From Symsagittifera roscoffensis (lineage: Eukaryota; Xenacoelomorpha; Acoela; Convolutidae), in assembly GCF_963678635.1 (NCBI RefSeq), contig NC_087062.1, positions 73,249,345 through 73,313,344 of the forward strand: a stretch of DNA of 64,000 bases, read 5' to 3'. The notes beneath the pieces are model-generated. The model was not told where the DNA came from. It searched no databases and saw only the letters and a program-made list of their open reading frames with translations. Shown here piece by piece: positions 9,786-22,093 of the stretch. Position 1 is the stretch's first letter, and every line of letters starts with the position of its first letter. Made by a program: the position numbers and the translations under genes.

Positions 9786-12140
9786 ATGCAGCGAAGAGAC
9801 TCGTTAGGATTGACGACCAGGATTCCCAGGCTGAGCACGCTAAGCACGCAAAAGTTTAAAACTAGGCGTCGCCAACCTTCGTTTAGCAGCGTTTCCGACG
9901 TTTTTGCTGACAACGGAGCGACTAAAGGTCAAGTAGGTTTTTCAGTCAGTTTGAATGAAACTGAGAAGCAAGAAAAACCTCGATGGCAATCAAGGGCGAA
10001 TTGTTGAGGCCAGACCGGCGAGCGAAACGCTTATGGACCCCTTCGAGGAAGGGGAGCAAACGTTGATCCGACCCGACTATGAGCCAGGAAGTTGAAAGAA
10101 CGGAGGAGGCCTCGGAAGGAGTGTTGTTCAGGGGAATGTTCAGATCAGAGACTAAGAGTAACAAAGGGAGAAAAGAACAATCATCTCTAGTCAAGCAGAG
10201 CAAGAATACGACGGTGTCAAGTATAAGTCCGAGTGAAGAACAAACAAGTTCGAAAGCCAAGAAAAGCTGGAAGTCTTTATACGAAGAGCGCATGGCGTCA
10301 CTACAAACTGAAGGTTTATCTTCCACTTATGACCATCCGGAGATAGCTCATCCGGAGGGAGGTGGACTTCACGTTGTGCCCAAGGAATGATAAGAGCAAC
10401 AAAGCGTTGTCGAATTCGCCGACTAGGCCGATGTCTGATGGGATAACCGTAGGAGTGTCATCGACGTTCGACAGGTTGATGAGGTCGACGGGCACGCAGA
10501 ATGGCAGCGCGTCATCAAGTACCAGGCTACAACCCCAGTTGACCTCATCTTCTCTGGGTCTCACCCCGGTATCGGGGGCGGCTGGCGAGATGAGTGACAT
10601 GTTTGCTGGCGTAATGACAGGCTTAGAAGAGATGCGACGGGACATGAGTAAGAAAACAGATCAAGTCGAGGAGAGGGCTCACCGGGGTCAAGAGAAATTG
10701 AGAGACGAGCTAACAAACGTGAGGTCGCAGGCGTGAGTCGATCAGGCTCAATTGATTCGTAACACTGATCAATGCCTAGCGGAGAGCTTCGCTCAAGCAA
10801 CCAAGGAGTCAGAGAAAAGAGAAGTTAGGATGACAAGAGAGATCGAGCGATTGCTGAACGATCACGACAATACCTATGCTCATACGATTACTAGCCTGGA
10901 AAAAAGGTTGGATGCCAAATCTGACCCGATGATGCGGAAGCTTGACGAGATCTTAAACGGGGTAATCGGGAGGAGCGTTCCGCCCCAAGGGAGCGCTCAC
11001 GCCAGGCAAATGATGAAAACGGAGCACGCATCTATGCCGGGGCCCAGCAAAGTTCGAGAACGAATTACGAATCTAACCCGGAGACGCGATTGCCCACTGT
11101 GTCACAAGTCAGATCAGTGCCAGATCTGACTACAGTCTCGCAGGACACAACGATGTATGCTTCGATAATTGAGCCTCTGAATAGATCTCTTGAAGCATTC
11201 ATCACTAAGCTCTCGAAGTCAGCCGAGAGAGGAGAGAGGTCAAGGAGGACACTCAAAAAGCCGAAGTCATTCAAGGACGAATCAGATGGCTGCATCGATA
11301 CTTGGATAGAGGTGATGAAGTTACACTTTGAAGAAGAGAATCTCTCAAAGAAACAGGAATGCAGCGCATTGACGACCAATCTGGAGGGAACCGCCCTAAG
11401 TTCTGTAATGGCGAAAAAAATCAATGAACGAGACAGCGCTCGCAAGATATTCGATATCTTGCTGAATCTTTTCGGCTCTGGTGTTAAAGGGCATCACGCT
11501 ATGGTGAAGTTCGAGAAAAGGCGTCAAAGAGATGACGAATTGATAGACAAGTTTTTGGACGACCTTGAATTACTCAGAAGAAGAAGCAATCCCGATGAGA
11601 AAAAATCGGAGCGAAACTTGGCGATTGCCTGGAAGTTCATGGATGGAGTAAACTTCACACTTCACCCTGTCGCTTGACCAGGTACCCACGCCCGATGATT
11701 TGCGTATCAAGTCTCACAAGTACTTGCACATAAAACCGAGGGCGCAAAACCGTTACAGCAATTATGGCAACTACTGTGCAATGAACACTGGCGCGATCTC
11801 GTGACGACATGGACAAGAGGAGGTCATGTGCGAATTGTGGCTCGATGGATCACCATGTTTCCGCCTGCTCTACTTACAAGCAAAACATGAAAGCGATAGG
11901 TTACTTTCTCGATGACGTTGATGCGACCGACGAGGACCACGAAGAGTACGTGAGAGGACTCATAATGAAGTATGGACCAGGTGCTTCCTCTGCAATTTGG
12001 AGGGACACTTCAAGTCGGATTGCACTCAGTTTTGGGATGCAGTGGCGGACGCGAAACATCCCCAACCTGAAGAAGCGCTTTCGGGCGTCAAAGCCAGCCG
12101 AGCAAGTCTGATGGACGAAGCTGAGTCTCGGAGAAAATAG
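9786..12140 (+). pseudogene. gag: Copy C gag, broken
   Basis: This is the same protein as the gag of B and D, from the ATG at 9786. Frames are 9786-10007, 10079-10390, 10362-10736, 10752-11129, 11090-11677 and 11809-12111. The gag core with SDGCIDTWIEVMKLHFE is near 11285-11335. The first zinc knuckle is intact (CANCGSMDHHVSAC, near 11829-11870). The second is destroyed by a small deletion near 11978 that shifts the frame, so the Cys/His residues are lost. The in-frame TGA at 10734, the frame change near 11090-11129 and the frame break after 11665 are all shared with D. Confidence 0.85.
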
Positions 12141-12786
12141 ACGACACCGAGCACACTTACGACTAAGAAAGTGAAGACCTTGCTTGATGAGGTGATAGCC
12201 TCGAGCCTGGAGGCAGAGTCGGCCTGCCCGCCCAAGGTGGTTATGCCTTAGCAGCCAGGATAGCATTACAGAATGTCCAACAGGAGCTAGCCACGAAGAA
12301 AGTTGGGCAATGAGTAAGGTCGGAACTAGAAAGCACAGTTCTTCGGGAAAAAATTGAAATTCTGAGGAAGACAACGAAAGCAGAGGACAAACAGGAACCC
12401 ATAAAAACAGGGACTAAAGCTAAATGTTACATCGGTTAAAACCTTTGATATGACGAAAGATGGAACGACGATAATGTCCATTGTTTCAGTCGCAGGACAC
12501 CAGAAGGACAAGAACTTGAGTGAACCGTCCGAGATCACGCTGGTACACCTGGACATTTATGCGGACTACCTGAGGTAGAAGGACACCAAGTTGGAACCCA
12601 GGGCAGTGCGAGCTCTGCTCACGACAGGAGGTCCAAAACTAATGAAAGTAGATGGACATTACATCGAAGTCCATAGCCCATATCCGATCCTGATGAATCC
12701 ACGGCATTAACATCTACACGAAGGCTCACGAGACTGATGCAAGTGATCAAGTAGGCCGGATATACGTTAGTCGAGAAGAGCTTAAG

Positions 12787-13848
12787 GTGCGACGAATCGG
12801 ACATAAAGCCATGCTTGAGCAGGATGCAGTTCACATAGGTTGCGAAGCCGATCTGGCAGCACATGTGCTAGATGTGCAGGCCAGGCAGCTTTCAGTGAAA
12901 GGGCTGTTAGACACAGGAGCAGTGGTCAGCGTCATGCCAGTCAGCACCTGGACTGATATGGGCATCGACAGGTCGGATTTGATACCGACAAACATCAGAC
13001 TGGCAGCTGCCAATCAGGGAGCAATCCATATGACAGGACAGTCCCCTATTATATCATTGCAGCTTAGAGGAAGACATCTTTGGTTGAGCTTCCTGGTAGT
13101 GGAAAATTTGAATGAATCCGATCAATTCATCCTGGGGAGGGATTTTGTACGCAACTTTGATGTCACGATCGACCTCAACGACGGGTTGATCAGGATCAAA
13201 GATCCTGAGAGGAAGTATGAAAAGAAACCTCTTAATAAGATCTTAATTAACAAGGCAAAGGTGTCAACTTTTCTGGATCGAAAAGTTAGATTGAAGCCAA
13301 ACCAAGCCGTACTAGCGACGTTTAGGATGAGGAACTTAAATGAACTCAGTAATAACAAACAGATGTGTCTGGTACCAAATCCAAACAGTAGGAGCTCGGC
13401 TATTTTAGGAAGAAGCTTCTCACTCACTCAGAGCGGACTGTGTGTGAGTATGTTGTTGAACACAGAAGCAACCACAGTGACAATACAGAGGGGAAAGAAA
13501 ATTGGCTACGCATTGTCTCTGAACACAGACTTTCAGAGTGTGGAGAACTTGAGAAAGTTTGATGTAACTAAATGTCCCTTGCACGCGAACCAGGAATGTA
13601 TACTGAAGAGAATAAATGAATTGAATTCATCTAAGAAATTGTTTTCAATAAAGTCAGAAACAGACGATGGGTTGCCTAATTGTTCAAATTTTCCCAAGAG
13701 ACCAACAGAAACAGAATTCGCAGCAAATAAACCTGTCCTGCCCGAGATAGAACATCTGAAGGGTAAAATATCGGACAAAGAACTAGATTCGCTAAGGGCG
13801 GAGCTAAATCGGAATGCAGACGTTTTTCGAAGCATAAGGCCGACATAG
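12787..13848 (+). pseudogene. Copy C protease and N-terminal Pol region
   Basis: This 353-residue open frame is the longest protease frame in the A-D family. The catalytic DTGA is at 12910-12921 and LGRDF near 13135-13149. It continues through the region after the protease to the segment just before RT (ELDSLRAELNRNADVF), then stops at 13848 because of a frame change. The reading frame itself looks intact, so the protease of this copy may have been lost late. The preceding segment 12140-12786 is the decayed gag-protease spacer. Confidence 0.85.
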
Positions 13849-14692
13849 ATTGCTGCAATTTTGTAGAACACGAGATTGAGATAGAAGAGGGCTCGGTACT
13901 TCAAAGGGAATGGGCGAGGAGGATGACCCCTCATAAATCAGAAGCGTGCAGGAAAGAAATCGAGATGTTAATGGAGTACGACATGATTGAGCCGTTGAAG
14001 TCCCCGTGGGCTTGTGGCGTGGTTATGGCTAAGAAGAAAGGGGGCAACTCAGGTTTCATTGTGATTTCTTATACTTGAACGCAGTGACAATAAAGGACGC
14101 ATACCCGATTCCCCGCATCGATGAGAGCCTTAACAAGCTGGGGGACGCGAAGTTCTTCACGACGTTGAATCTGGGCTCTGCGTTCTGGCAAGTGCCATTT
14201 AGAAAGCAAGATCGGGAGAAAACGGGCTTCGTGTGCGAGCTGGGATTGTTCCAGTGGAAGAGGATGCCGTTCAGATTGTGCAACGCGACGGCCACATTCC
14301 AGCGACCTATGGTTCAGGCAGTCACGAATGTAACAAAGAAAAACAATAACCTCTTCATGTGTTATGTCGATGATGTCTTGATTGCAACACCAACCCTAGA
14401 GGATCACATAGAGAGCTTGGATGAGGTGTTTACTTGCATGAAGCAGGCGGGCCTGAAGTGTAAATCCTCAAAGTATGAAATCCTCAAAGATTCCATAAAG
14501 TATCTGGGTCGCCTTGTGGATAAGCATGGAGTAAGACCGGATCCCGAAGCGGTCGAAGCAGTCTTGACATGGAAGACACCGAAGACAGACACGCAACTAA
14601 TGAGCTTTTTGGGGTTTGCTAACTATTATCGAGAGTTCATCAAAGGATACGCCGATAAAATATACTCCATGTTGATGAGAATGAAAGGTTAA
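13849..14692 (+). pseudogene. Copy C reverse transcriptase, catalytic Asp lost
   Basis: RT would copy the element RNA into cDNA. The N-terminal part lies at 13849-14060 (RRMTPHKSEACRKEIE region) and is followed by a frameshift where F reads an intact CDFRYLNSV motif. The rest is the open frame 14075-14692. The YVDD box is at 14363-14374. The first catalytic aspartate, in the TTLDLGSAFWQVP motif, is changed to Asn here (TTLNLGSAFWQVP, about 14160-14200), so this copy cannot be active. The frame ends at 14692 through a small insertion. Confidence 0.9.
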
Positions 14693-14699
14693 AAAGTTC

Positions 14700-15188
14700 A
14701 CGTGGACTGACGAGGCGCAAGTTTCATTTGAAAACATTAAACGCGAACTTTGCGAGGCACTGGTCCTTGGCATGCCAACGGAGAAGGGGATGTTTGTGTT
14801 AGACACGGAGGCATCAGTGGTTGCGATATCGGGCTTACTTCACCAGGAGCATGAGTGGAACAGAAGAACGGTTGTCCGTCCGATAGCCTATGGAAGTAAA
14901 GTCCTGAGCGATACCGAAATGAAGTATGGTGCGCCAAAAGCGGAGATGTTCGCGGTTATCACTTTCGTGGGAAAATACAGAGCCTACTTGGGGAGTGCTC
15001 CCTTCAAGTTGCGTGTGGATAATCGTGCTCTTGCCTGGCTGAAAACCTATTCGATGGATCAAAGTTATATTGGTCGTTGGATCGTGCGCCTGGACGGATA
15101 CCACGTGATCATAGAGCACCGTACCCGTGACAGCACCAGAACGCTGATAGCCTCAGTAAAAAAAAAACAGAATTCTATGAGCGATTAG
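14700..15188 (+). pseudogene. Copy C RNase H
   Basis: RNase H would remove RNA from the RNA-DNA hybrid. The frame 14772-15188 holds VLDTEASVVAISG (first motif; the expected catalytic Asp of a TDAS motif is Glu here), APKAEMFAV (catalytic Glu) and LRVDNRALAWLKTYS (catalytic Asp). The Asp-to-Glu change is shared with copy D. A poly-A-like run near 15163-15170 shifts the frame at the start of the linker. Confidence 0.85.
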
Positions 15189-16625
15189 AAGAGAAGCAGG
15201 CTAACCAAGTAGAGATCAAAGACGGATTTTCATTCCTAGATAAGGAGGCCTACGAAAAACTACCACTCACTAGTTGGCTGGACAAGTCAGGGCATCCCAT
15301 ACCAGGACACCCTGAGCTTCCGGTGGAGACGGCCGCTGAGATAAAAGTTTTGGCCAGGGGTGAGACCGTTCCACTGGATCTGCTAGTCCGATCCAATCTG
15401 GTACAGCAAGAGCTTACCAGGTTGGGTATAAACAGCATAGCCCTGCTAAATAGGACAGTGAACGTGGTACCGGACGCCATGGGGAAGTTCCATGACTTGC
15501 TAGATAGAGAAGTGGAGAGGCATGATCGTGAGTGGATAGAGGCCATGCAGCGGTTGAAAATCACTGAGAGAATAGAGAAAAGGCCAGTGACCATTCGCAG
15601 TCGAGGTGTTGAACGGGATTACCGGTCGATAGTGAACCAGCTGGTGAATTTGATGCCGAGGGGTGTCTTGTTGAGGACTTTGTTCACAGAACATAGGACA
15701 TCGACCCAGGTCCAAGCCACTGAAGAAGTCAGAGTCAAGTCCAAATCCAGCTTCACGAGAAGAGTACATTTCACGAATGCAAGGGAAGACTATGAGCCGA
15801 GCTCGGATTGTTCATCTGGGGACGAGACAATGTCCGGGGAGTCAGGCACCATCGAGCCCGTTCAAGACGACTTGTCCGGGGAGACGATGTTAGGTCAACC
15901 AAGGGACAGAATGTTGTCCGGGTAGTCGGATTCAAAGCAACCATGGGACAGAATTTCGTCCGGGGAGTCGAGAAACATCACAGAGAGATTGGAACATGAT
16001 GATGTGGAATCCATCGGCTCGAGTGATCCAGGTAGAATACATCTGAGACTTCTTCCGATTCTGATGTTTCGGATATTGCGATTCATTCCTTGTTGGTGGA
16101 ATGGAAACAGCGCGGGCTGGACTGGGAAATGCATCAAGACCAGGACGGAGACAGGTACACCTCCGAGGAGGAGGGCACTGTAGTGGACAATGCCGCCGAT
16201 GAGCTCGAACTGATAGCGGTGTCGAAACGCCCAACCAGATTACTACCACATGGTACGGTCGTCCATACCAACCTGGAGCCATCTGTGCAGGAAGCAACAC
16301 CTTTGAGAAGATATGGTGTGTCAAGTTGATTGATGATGCCCATGCCACGGAGGTAATAAGCGGACAATTGAACGTGGTAAAGACATATCTGAAAGCCAGA
16401 TACCGGCTGTCGGATCTCCTCAGGGCTCAACGAAATAATAGAATGACGAGCACTCTGAAGAGATGGATCGAGAATGGAGCACCTGACAAAGGAGATTTAG
16501 AGGAAGACAGCTATAAGATCTTGAAGCAATTTAACATAAAGAGAAAGGATTTGTTGTATCTAAAAAAGACGGAATCGTAGCCTGTAAACGCAAGGAAGAG
16601 GAAAAAGTCCTTTACAAGTATAGTT
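15189..16625 (+). pseudogene. Copy C pol linker between RNase H and (missing) integrase
   Basis: This is the same unrecognised region as in copy A, in frames 15323-15925, 15989-16183, 16090-16329 and 16326-16580. It carries the 42-bp-spaced TGTCCGGGGAG series (15831, 15873, 15915, 15957). The third unit has a G-to-T change that makes a TAG stop and the fourth has T-to-C. The acidic stretch and the YRLSDLLRAQ motif (near 16400-16430) are shared with E and F, so the linker is ancient. It ends at the junction with the gag leader of copy D instead of reaching integrase. Confidence 0.85.
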
Positions 16626-16720
16626 CGAGTAGTCAAGGTCAAGTAAATTACTTTAAATTTATTTGCGGTACGTGTGCGTTGTCGTTAATTTGTACGAATA
16701 TTATTGTTTATTACAAAAAT

Positions 16721-19126
16721 ATGCAGCGTAGAGACTCGTTAGGAGTGACGACCAGGATTCCCAGGCTGAGCACGGGAAGCACGCGAAAGTTTAAAACTAG
16801 GCGTCGCCAATCTTCGTTTAGCAGCGTTTCCGACGCTTTTGCTGACAACGGAGCGACTAAAGGTCAAGCAGGTTTTTCAGTGAGTTGAATGAAACTGAGA
16901 AGCGAGAAAAACCTCGATGGCAATCAAGGGCGATTTGTTGAGGCCAGACCGGCGAGCGAAACGCTTATGGACCCCTTCGAGGAAGGAGAGCAAACGCTGA
17001 TCCGACCCGACTATGAGCCAGGAAGTTGAAAGAACGGAGGAGGCCTCGGAGCGTTCCGAGGTTGAACCGCGGGAAGGAGTGTTGTTCAGGGGAATGTCCA
17101 GATCAGAGACTAAGAGTTACAAAGGGAGAAAAGAACAATCATCTCTAGTCAGGCAGAGCAAGAATGCGACGATGTCAAGTATAAGTCCGAGTGAAGAACA
17201 AACGAGTTCGAAAGCCAAGAAAAGCTGGAAGTCTTTATACGAAGAGCGCATGGCGTCAGTACAAACTGAAGGTTTATCTTCCACTTATGACCATCCGGAG
17301 ATAGCTCATCCGGAGGTGGACTTCACGTTGTGCCCAAGGAATGATAAGAGCAACAAAGCGTTGTCGAATTCGCCGACTAGGCCGATGTCTGATGGGATAA
17401 CCGTAGGAGTGTCATCGATGTTCGACAGGTTGATGAGGTCGACGGGCACGCAGAATGGCAGCGCGTCATCAAGTACCAGGTTACAACCCCAGTTGACTTC
17501 ATCTTGCCTGGGTCTCACCCCGGTACCGGGGGCGGCTGGCGAGATGAGTGACATGTTTGCTGGCGTAATGACAGGCATAGAAGAGATGCGACGGGACATG
17601 ACTAAGAAAACAGATCGAGTCGAGGAGAGGGCTCACCAGTGTCAAGAGAAATTGCGAGACGAGCTAACAAACGTGAGGTCGCAGGCGTGAGTCGATCAGG
17701 CTCAATTGATTCGTAACACTGATCAATGCCTAGCGGAGAGCTTCGCTCAATCAACCAAGGAGTCAGAGAAAAGAGAAGTTAGGATGACAAGAGAGATCGA
17801 GCGATTGCTGAACGATCACGACAATACCTATGCTCATACGATGACTAGCCTGGAAAAAAGGTTGGATGCCAAATCTGACCTGATGATGCGGAAGATTGAC
17901 GAGATCTTAAACGGGGTAATCGGAAGGAGCGTTCCGCCCCAAGGGAGCGCTCACGCCAGGCAAATGATGGAAACGGAGCACGCAGCTATGCTGGGGCCCA
18001 GCAAAGTTCGAGAACGAATTACGAATCTAACCCGGAGACACGATTGCCCACTGTGTCACAAGTCAGATCAGTGCCAGATCTGACTACAGTCTCGCAGGAC
18101 ACAACGATGTATGCTTCGATAATTGAGCCTCTGAATAGATCTCTTGAAACAATCATCACCAAGCTCTCGAAGTCAGCCGAGAGAGGAGAGAGGTCAAGGA
18201 GGACACTCAAAAAGCCGAAGTCATACAAGGACGAATCAGATGGCTGCATCGATACTTGGATAGAGGTGATGAAGTTACACTTTGAAGAAGAGAATCTCTC
18301 AAAGAAACAGGAAAGCAGCGCATTGACGAGCAACCTTGAGGGAACCGCCCTAAGTTGTGTAATGGCGAAAAAAATCAATGAACGAGACAGCGCTCGCAAG
18401 ATATTCGATATCTTGCTGAATCTTTTCGGCTCTGGTGTTAAAGGGCATCACGCTATGGTGAAGTTCGAGAAAAGGCGTCAAAGAGATGACGAATTGATAG
18501 ACAAGTTTTTGGACGACCTTGAATTACTCAGAAGAAGAAGCAATCCCGATGAGAAAAAATCGGAGCGAAACTTGGCGATTGCCTGGAAGTTCATGGATGG
18601 AGTAAACTTCACACTTCACCCTGTCGCTTGACAAGGTACCCACGCCCGATGATTTGCGTCTCGTAAGTACGTCTCGAAGTCTCCTAAGTACTTGCACATA
18701 AAACCGAGGGCGCAAAACCGTTACAGCAAATATGGCAACTACAGCGCAAGTAACACTGGCGCGATCTCCAGTTGGTATAGACCTCGTGACGACATGGATA
18801 AGAGGAGGTCATGTGCGAATTATGGCTCGATGGACCACCATATTTCTGCCTGTTCTACTTGCAAGCAAAATATGAAAGCGATAAGTTACTTTCTCGATGA
18901 CGTTGATGCGACCGACGAGGACCACGAAGAGTACGTGAGAGGACTCATAATGAAGTATGGACCAAGGTGCTTCTTCTGCAATTTGGAGGGACACTTCAAG
19001 TCGGATTGCATTCAATTTTGGGATGCAGTGGCGGACGCGCAACATCCCCAACCTGAAGAAGCGCTTTCGGACGTCAAAGCCAGCCGAGCACGTCTGATGA
19101 ACGAAGCTGAGTCTCGGAGAAAATAG
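16721..19126 (+). pseudogene. gag: Copy D gag, broken
   Basis: From the ATG at 16721, frames are 16721-16888, 17013-17690, 17691-18083 (in frame after a TGA at 17688-17690), 18044-18631 and 18692-19126. The gag core is near 18235-18290. The first zinc knuckle has lost its second Cys (CANYGSMDHH, near 18810-18850); the second is intact (CFFCNLEGHFKSDC, near 18967-19010). The TGA and the +1-type change at 18044-18083 are shared with B and C. Coding is also broken after 18600, where the frame corresponding to the TPDDLR segment is entered by a shift. Confidence 0.85.
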
Positions 19127-19848
19127 ACGACACCGAGCACACTTACGACTAAGAAAGTGAAGACCTTGCTTGATGAGGTGATAGCCTCGAGCCTGGAGGC
19201 AGAGTCGGCCCTCACGCCCAAGGTGGTTAAGCCTTAGCGGCCAGGATACCATTACAGAATGTCCAACAGGAGCTAGCCACGAAGGAAGCTGGGCAATGAG
19301 TAAGGTCGGAACTAGAAAGCACAGTTGTTCGGGAAAAAATTGAAATTCTGAGGAAAACAACGAAAGCAGAGGACAAACAGGAACCCATAAAAACAGGGAC
19401 TAAAGCTAAATGTTACATCGGTTAAAACCTTTGATATGACGAAAGATGGAACGACGATAATGTCCATTGTTTCAGTCGCAGGACACCAGAAGGACAAGAA
19501 CTTGAGTGAACCGTCCGAGATCACGCTGGTACACCTGGACATTTATGCGGACTACCTGAGGTAGAAGGACACCAAGTTGGAACCCAGGGCAGTGCGAGCT
19601 CTGCTCACGACAGGAGGTCCAAAACTAATGAAAGTAGATGGACATTACATCGAAGTCCATAGCCCATATCCGATCCTGATGAATCCACGGCATTAACATC
19701 TACACGAAGGCTCACGAGACTGATGCAAGTGATCAAGTAGGCCGGATATACGTTAGTCGAGAAGAGCTTATGGTGCGACGAATCGGACATAAAGCCATGC
19801 TTGAGCAGGATGCAGTTCACATAGGTTGCGAAGCCGATCTGGCAGCAC

Positions 19849-20793
19849 ATGTTAGACACAGGAGCAGTGGTCAGCGTCATGCCAGTCAGCACCTGGACTG
19901 ATATGGGCATTGACAGGTCGGATTTGATATCGACAAACATCAGACTGGCAGCTGCCAATCAGGGAGCAATCCATATGACAGGACAGCCCCCGATTATATC
20001 ATTGCAGCTTAGAGGAAGACATCTTTGGTTGAGCTTCCTGGTAGTGAAAATTTTGGATGAATCCGATCAATTCATCGTTGGGAGGGATTTTATACGCAAC
20101 TTTGATGTCACGATCGACCTCAACGACGGGTTGATCAAGATCAAAGATCCTGAGAGGAAGTATGAAAAGAAACCTCTTAATAAGATCTTAATTAACAAGG
20201 CAAAGGTGTCAACTTTTAAGGATCGAAAAGTTAGATTGAAGCCAAACCAAGTCATACTAGTGACGTTTAGGATGAGGAACTTGAATGAACTCAGTAATAA
20301 CAGACAGATGTGTCTGGTATCAAATCCAAACAGTAAGAGCTCGGCTATTTTAGGAAGAAGTTTCTCACTCACTCAGAGCGGACTGTGTGTGAGTGTGCTA
20401 ATGAACACAGAAGCAACCACAGTGACAATACAGAGGGGAAAGAAACTTGGATACGCATTGTCTCTGAACACATACTTTCGGAGTGTGGAGGACTTGAGAA
20501 AGTTTGATGTAACTAAATGTCCCTTGCACCCGAACCAGGAATGTTAACTGAAGAGAAGAAATGAATTGAAATCTTCTAAGAAATTGTTTTCAATGAAGTC
20601 GGAAACAGACGATGGGTGGCCTAATTGTTCGAATTTTCCCGAGAGACCAACAGAAACAGAATTCGCAGCAGATAAACCTCTCCTGCCCGAGACAGAACAT
20701 CTGAAGGGTAAAATATCGAACAAAGAACTAGATTCGCTAAGGGCGGTGCTAAATCGGAATGCAGACGTTTTTCGAAGCATAAGGCCGACATAG
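19849..20793 (+). pseudogene. Copy D protease region
   Basis: The catalytic DTGA is at 19855-19866, but a deletion of about 45 bp just upstream removes the segment that precedes it in B and C. The frame 19849-20547 includes a VGRDF variant of the LGRDF motif near 20075-20095. A TAA at 20545-20547 ends the frame, and coding continues at 20566-20793 to the pre-RT segment. The upstream spacer 19127-19848 is decayed. Confidence 0.85.
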
Positions 20794-20825
20794 GCTGCTG
20801 CAATTTTGTAGACCACGAGATTGAG

Positions 20826-21682
20826 ATGGAAGAGGGCTCGGTACTTCAAAGGGAAGGGGCGAGGAGGATGACCCCTTATAAATCAGAAGCGTGCAGGAAA
20901 GAAATCGAGATGTTAGTGGAATACGACATGATTGAGCCGTCGAAGTCCCCGTGGGTTTGTGGCGTGGTTATGGCTAAGAAGAAAGGGGGCAACTCACGTT
21001 TCGTTGTGATTTCTTTTACTTGAACGCAGTGACAATAAAGGACGCATACCCGATTCGCCGCTTCGATGAGAGCCTTTACAAGCTGGGGGACGCGAAGTTC
21101 TTCACGACGTTGGATCTCAGCTCTGCGTTCTGGCAAGTGCCACTTAGAAAGCAAGATCGGGAGAAAACGGGCTTCGTGTGCGAGCTGGGAATGTTGCAGT
21201 GGAAAAGGATGCCGTTCAGATTGTGCAACGCGACATTCCAGCGACCTATGGCCCAGGCAGTCACGAATGTAACAAAGAAAAACGGTAACCTCATCCTGTG
21301 TTATGTCGATGATGTCTTGATTGCAACGCCAACCCTAGATGATCACACAGAGAGCTTGGATGAGGTGTTTACTTGCATGAAGCAGGCGGGCCTGAAGTGT
21401 AAATTCTCAAAGTGTGAAGTCCTCAGAGATTCCATAAAATATCTGGGTCGCCTTGTGGATAAGCATGGAGTAAGACCGGATCCCGAAGCGGTCGAAGCGG
21501 TCTTGACCTGGAAGACACCGAAGACAGACACGCAACTAATGAGCTTTTTGGGGTTTGCTAACTATTATCGAGAGTTCATCAAAGGATACGCCGATAAGAT
21601 ATACTCCATGTTGATGAGAACTAAGGTTAAAAAATTCACGTGGACTGACGAGGCGCAAGTTTCATTTGAGAACATTAAATGA
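20826..21682 (+). pseudogene. Copy D reverse transcriptase
   Basis: The N-terminal RT part is in frame 20826-21023 and the main part in 21020-21682, with a frame break where F reads CDFRYLNSV. The first catalytic Asp is present (TTLDLSSAFWQVP, near 21103-21145) and YVDD is at 21302-21313. A six-base deletion near 21235 removes two residues of the CNATATFQR motif. A TGA at 21680-21682 interrupts the junction with RNase H. By motifs this RT is better preserved than that of C, but it is still broken. Confidence 0.9.
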
Positions 21683-22093
21683 AAACTTTGCGAGGCACTG
21701 GTCCATGGCATGCCAACGGAGAAGGGGATGTTTGTGTTAGACACGGAGGCATCAGTGGTTGCGATATCGGGCTTACTTCACCAGGAGCATGAGTGGAACA
21801 GAAGAACGGTTGTCCGTCCGATAGCCTATGGAAGTAAAGTCCTGAGCGATACCGAAATGAAGTATGGTGCGCCAAAAGCGGAGATGTTCGCGGTGATCAC
21901 TTTCGTGGAAAAATACAGAGCCTACTTGGGGAGTGCTCCCTTCAAGTTGCGTGTGGATAATCGTGCTCTTGCCTGGCTGAAAACCTATTCGATGGATCAA
22001 AGTTATATTGGTCGTTGGATCGTGCGCCTGGACGGATACCACGTGATCATAGAGCACCGTACCCGTGACAGCACCAGAACGCTGATAGCCTGA
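21683..22093 (+). pseudogene. Copy D RNase H
   Basis: Frame 21710-22093 contains VLDTEASVVAISG, APKAEMFAV and LRVDNRALAWLKTYS in the expected order. The first motif carries Glu in place of the usual catalytic Asp, as in copy C. The frame ends at a TGA (22091-22093), where C reads TCA (serine). Confidence 0.85.

Noticed and set aside
14363-14374. Bacterial retron or defence-type RT
   Set aside because: Context is gag, retropepsin, RNase H, integrase, LTR and PBS, which is a Ty3/gypsy element; no prokaryotic genes are present.
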